DNA from: Desulfomonilaceae bacterium
GTDB lineage: Bacteria > Desulfobacterota > Desulfomonilia > Desulfomonilales > Desulfomonilaceae
Direction: 5' to 3'
Assembly (NCBI GenBank): GCA_041662605.1
Contig: JBAZSD010000010.1
Location: 82,329 to 146,328 of the forward strand
Length of the DNA stretch: 64,000 nucleotides
Below are positions 62,803-64,000 of this stretch, one piece after another. Made by a program: the position numbers and the translations under genes. Numbering within the stretch: position 1 is the first letter of the stretch; every line of letters starts with the position of its first letter. The notes beneath the pieces are model-generated. The model saw only the letters and a program-made list of their open reading frames with translations, was not told the DNA's origin and did not search any database.

Positions 62803-62868
62803 ACCTCTGCCCGGGTGGACACCCTCCCTCCCCCATAACCCCCCCATCCGGGCTCTGAGGTCTTTTTC
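62803..62868 (+). terminator. GC-rich hairpin with T-run behind the transporter operon, with G-rich loop on the other strand
   Basis: ACCTC (62803-62807) pairs with GAGGT (62857-62861), and GCCCGG-G-TGG (62809-62818) pairs with CCA-T-CCGGGC (62844-62853), followed by CTTTTTCT. It lies about 155 bases past the transporter stop. The loop between the arms carries four G-runs on the minus strand. Confidence 0.5.
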
Positions 62869-62914
62869 TATTCTTGAAGCGTAATTGCGCTCCAAGACAG
62901 ACCAACCACATACA

Positions 62915-63019
62915 AATGTGCGGAAATGATTCTTTCATGACATGTTCGCGTGGTTTATACGCACATTAATTCACGGCTTGATCTAACGATATAATTTTGC
63001 TGACGCACAACAATGTGCG
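62915..63019. promoter_or_regulatory. cluster of AATGTGCG motifs
   Basis: AATGTGCG occurs at 62915-62922 and 63012-63019 on the plus strand and at 62960-62967 on the minus strand. A 7-of-8 match on the minus strand at 63004-63011 forms CGCACA-ACAA-TGTGCG with the last plus-strand copy. The cluster is upstream of the gene at 63264 and could be operator sites. The rest of the 600-base intergenic region is AT-rich and shows no gene. Confidence 0.4.
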
Positions 63020-63263
63020 AATTCGCCACAACCTAGCCCCCGTAAACCGGTCCCTCTTCTTTTTTCTCATACCCATCTCTAGCCTAAAAAGAAATTTAAA
63101 TTGTTAATAAACCCAGTTCATGCCCCACAGTATGATGAGGCCCATATTGCCCGCCTATATGGCATCAATATTGCTTAGGTAACGACAGCGAATCAATTTC
63201 TAGGTTGTAGTAGGTTTTGTCGGTGTTTATTCCGATTTGACGCCGAAGAAAGGTGATGATCTC

Positions 63264-63551
63264 ATGAGCGTGAAAGCTGTTATGGATGCGTTGCTTGAAT
63301 CAGGCTGGAAAGTTGTCAAACGTGGCTTCGACGAAAGGGATTTCAAGTCGTGGGCTCATAGCGCCAAAGAAGGTCTTGACGCCATATTCGGGCGAGACAA
63401 CATGTATACCCTCCACTTTCAGAGGCTCATCAATCAGCCGTCAAGACAGAGTTTCTTCGCCGGCGCATTGCTCCTCGGTCAGATTAGACACACAGTGTTA
63501 TTTTTCACATTCTATGGACAGAAACTGGGAGATTTTCTCATAATATGTTGA
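63264..63551 (+). CDS. hypothetical protein
   Basis: 95 residues from ATG 63264, with GAAAGGTGAT upstream; a start nine codons earlier is possible. MSVKAVMDALLESGWKVVKR, GFDERDFKSWAHSAKEGLDA, IFGRDNMYTLHF and AGALLLGQIRHTVLFFTFYG. No family is recognised. It is followed by a strong hairpin and then by the zinc-ribbon gene on the same strand. Confidence 0.5.
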   Translation: MSVKAVMDALLESGWKVVKRGFDERDFKSWAHSAKEGLDAIFGRDNMYTLHFQRLINQPSRQSFFAGALLLGQIRHTVLFFTFYGQKLGDFLIIC

Positions 63552-63590
63552 CCTGAAGGGGAAAAGTATCAGAATAGATGGACTGAAAGA

Positions 63591-63619
63591 GGGCGGTGGC
63601 TTTAATGGAGCTACCGCCC
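63591..63619 (+). terminator. 11-bp hairpin after the 95-residue gene
   Basis: GGGCGGTGGCT, a seven-base loop, then AGCTACCGCCC form an almost perfect stem 39 bases after the stop at 63551. There is no T-run directly after it; a small GGGC-TTTTG-GCCC hairpin follows at about 63631. Confidence 0.45.
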
Positions 63620-63657
63620 GAACCATGTACGGGCTTTTGGCCCTAAAAGGTGTTCTG

Positions 63658-64000
63658 ATGATAGTCTCCGTTCTTGTTTCCATCAAGGAGATTGTTGCGA
63701 AGGGGAGAGATTTTCCTTGGACCAGACCAGCGGTGTGTCCTCGCTGTGACGGTAATAGAGTCTGGGGTCACGGATTCGTTTCCGCATTTTTTGACGGTTT
63801 TGTTGATGGGGTTTTATTGCGACGTTATCGGTGTCCGGATTGTCATTGTGTTTTGAGGTTGCGTCCATCGGGGTTTTTCAAACGATTCCAGGCTTCCATT
63901 GAGACAATCAGGGACTGTATCTTTTACAGATTGAACAATAGCCGATGGCCTAAAGCTATCTCATACACCCGCCAAGGCCACTGGTTGAGATCACTATACA
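63658..64000 (+). CDS. zinc-ribbon protein, N-terminal part (cut by right edge)
   Basis: The frame opens at ATG 63658 (AAAGG upstream) and runs off the right edge after about 114 codons. CPRCDGNRVWGHGF and RRYRCPDCHCVLRLRPSGFF form a four-cysteine zinc ribbon. A helical part follows (FKRFQASIETIRDCIFYRLN). The pattern recalls the small zinc-ribbon/helix-turn-helix proteins that accompany integrative elements in Deltaproteobacteria. The family name is not certain. Confidence 0.65.
   Translation, partial: MIVSVLVSIKEIVAKGRDFPWTRPAVCPRCDGNRVWGHGFVSAFFDGFVDGVLLRRYRCPDCHCVLRLRPSGFFKRFQASIETIRDCIFYRLNNSRWPKAISYTRQGHWLRSLY

Noticed and set aside
62753..62938. Minus-strand 61-codon frame over the G-rich hairpin
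   Set aside because: No ribosome site; the sequence is explained by the hairpin and G-runs.

Overview
The window reads as chromosomal DNA of a strictly anaerobic Desulfobacterota (former Deltaproteobacteria) bacterium, probably a sulfate reducer or syntroph. This is an inference from gene content. It carries an MvhD/MetV/MetF/glutamate-synthase-like gene cluster, a glutaconyl-CoA decarboxylase alpha subunit, succinate dehydrogenase/fumarate reductase A and B, a menaquinone methyltransferase, rubrerythrin and a Gram-negative style chemoreceptor. No species can be fixed from the sequence alone.

Layout. 0-1.7 kb: a mannose/trehalose-type sugar pair, with a GH130 phosphorylase-like enzyme cut by the left edge and a glycosyltransferase fused to a mannose-6-phosphate-isomerase cupin. 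1.9-13 kb: an accessory island with low gene density and many broken genes. It holds an McrC remnant, two ~200 bp repeats flanking a patatin/cyclophilin-like segment, a tRNA-Phe 3' half that marks an integration site, a truncated integrase, a small restriction-modification pair, a PIN-like gene, a two-gene HEPN-like/ATPase module, an IS256-type remnant and a 66 bp repeat pair. 13-20 kb: small genes, several of them exported (TrmO-like, DsrE-like, TIGR03067-like), a toxin-antitoxin pair and degraded fragments.

20-27 kb: an SOS mutagenesis operon (lexA, a split dnaE2-type polymerase, no imuA/imuB), a coiled-coil/nuclease-like protein, aldo/keto reductase, Smr protein and a secreted PLD-family nuclease. 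27-41 kb: chemoreceptor, mnmG, a four-gene Gld-like ABC operon, a TPR protein, spmA/spmB, tRNA-Ser(GCU) and a UvrD-type helicase. 41-49 kb: central metabolism (DUF2225, gcdA, rubrerythrin, citrate synthase, sdhA, sdhB, ubiE/menG).

49-57 kb: one minus-strand run in the order mvhD, metV, metF, then three glutamate-synthase-like genes. It links methylene-tetrahydrofolate reduction with flavin/iron-sulfur electron transfer and looks like an unusual redox complex. 57-64 kb: two glycosyltransferases, an ACT regulator, a magnesium-sensor-like protein overlapping an Nramp-type transporter, a G-rich terminator region, a cluster of short repeated motifs and a zinc-ribbon gene cut by the right edge.

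The strongest candidates for undescribed biology are the HEPN-like/Orc-type ATPase pair (10.3-12.7 kb) and the MetF-glutamate-synthase-like cluster (49.1-56.9 kb). Also notable are the sensor-without-channel/Nramp pair (60.1-62.6 kb) and the duplicated palindrome-bearing repeat (2.4 and 4.6 kb).
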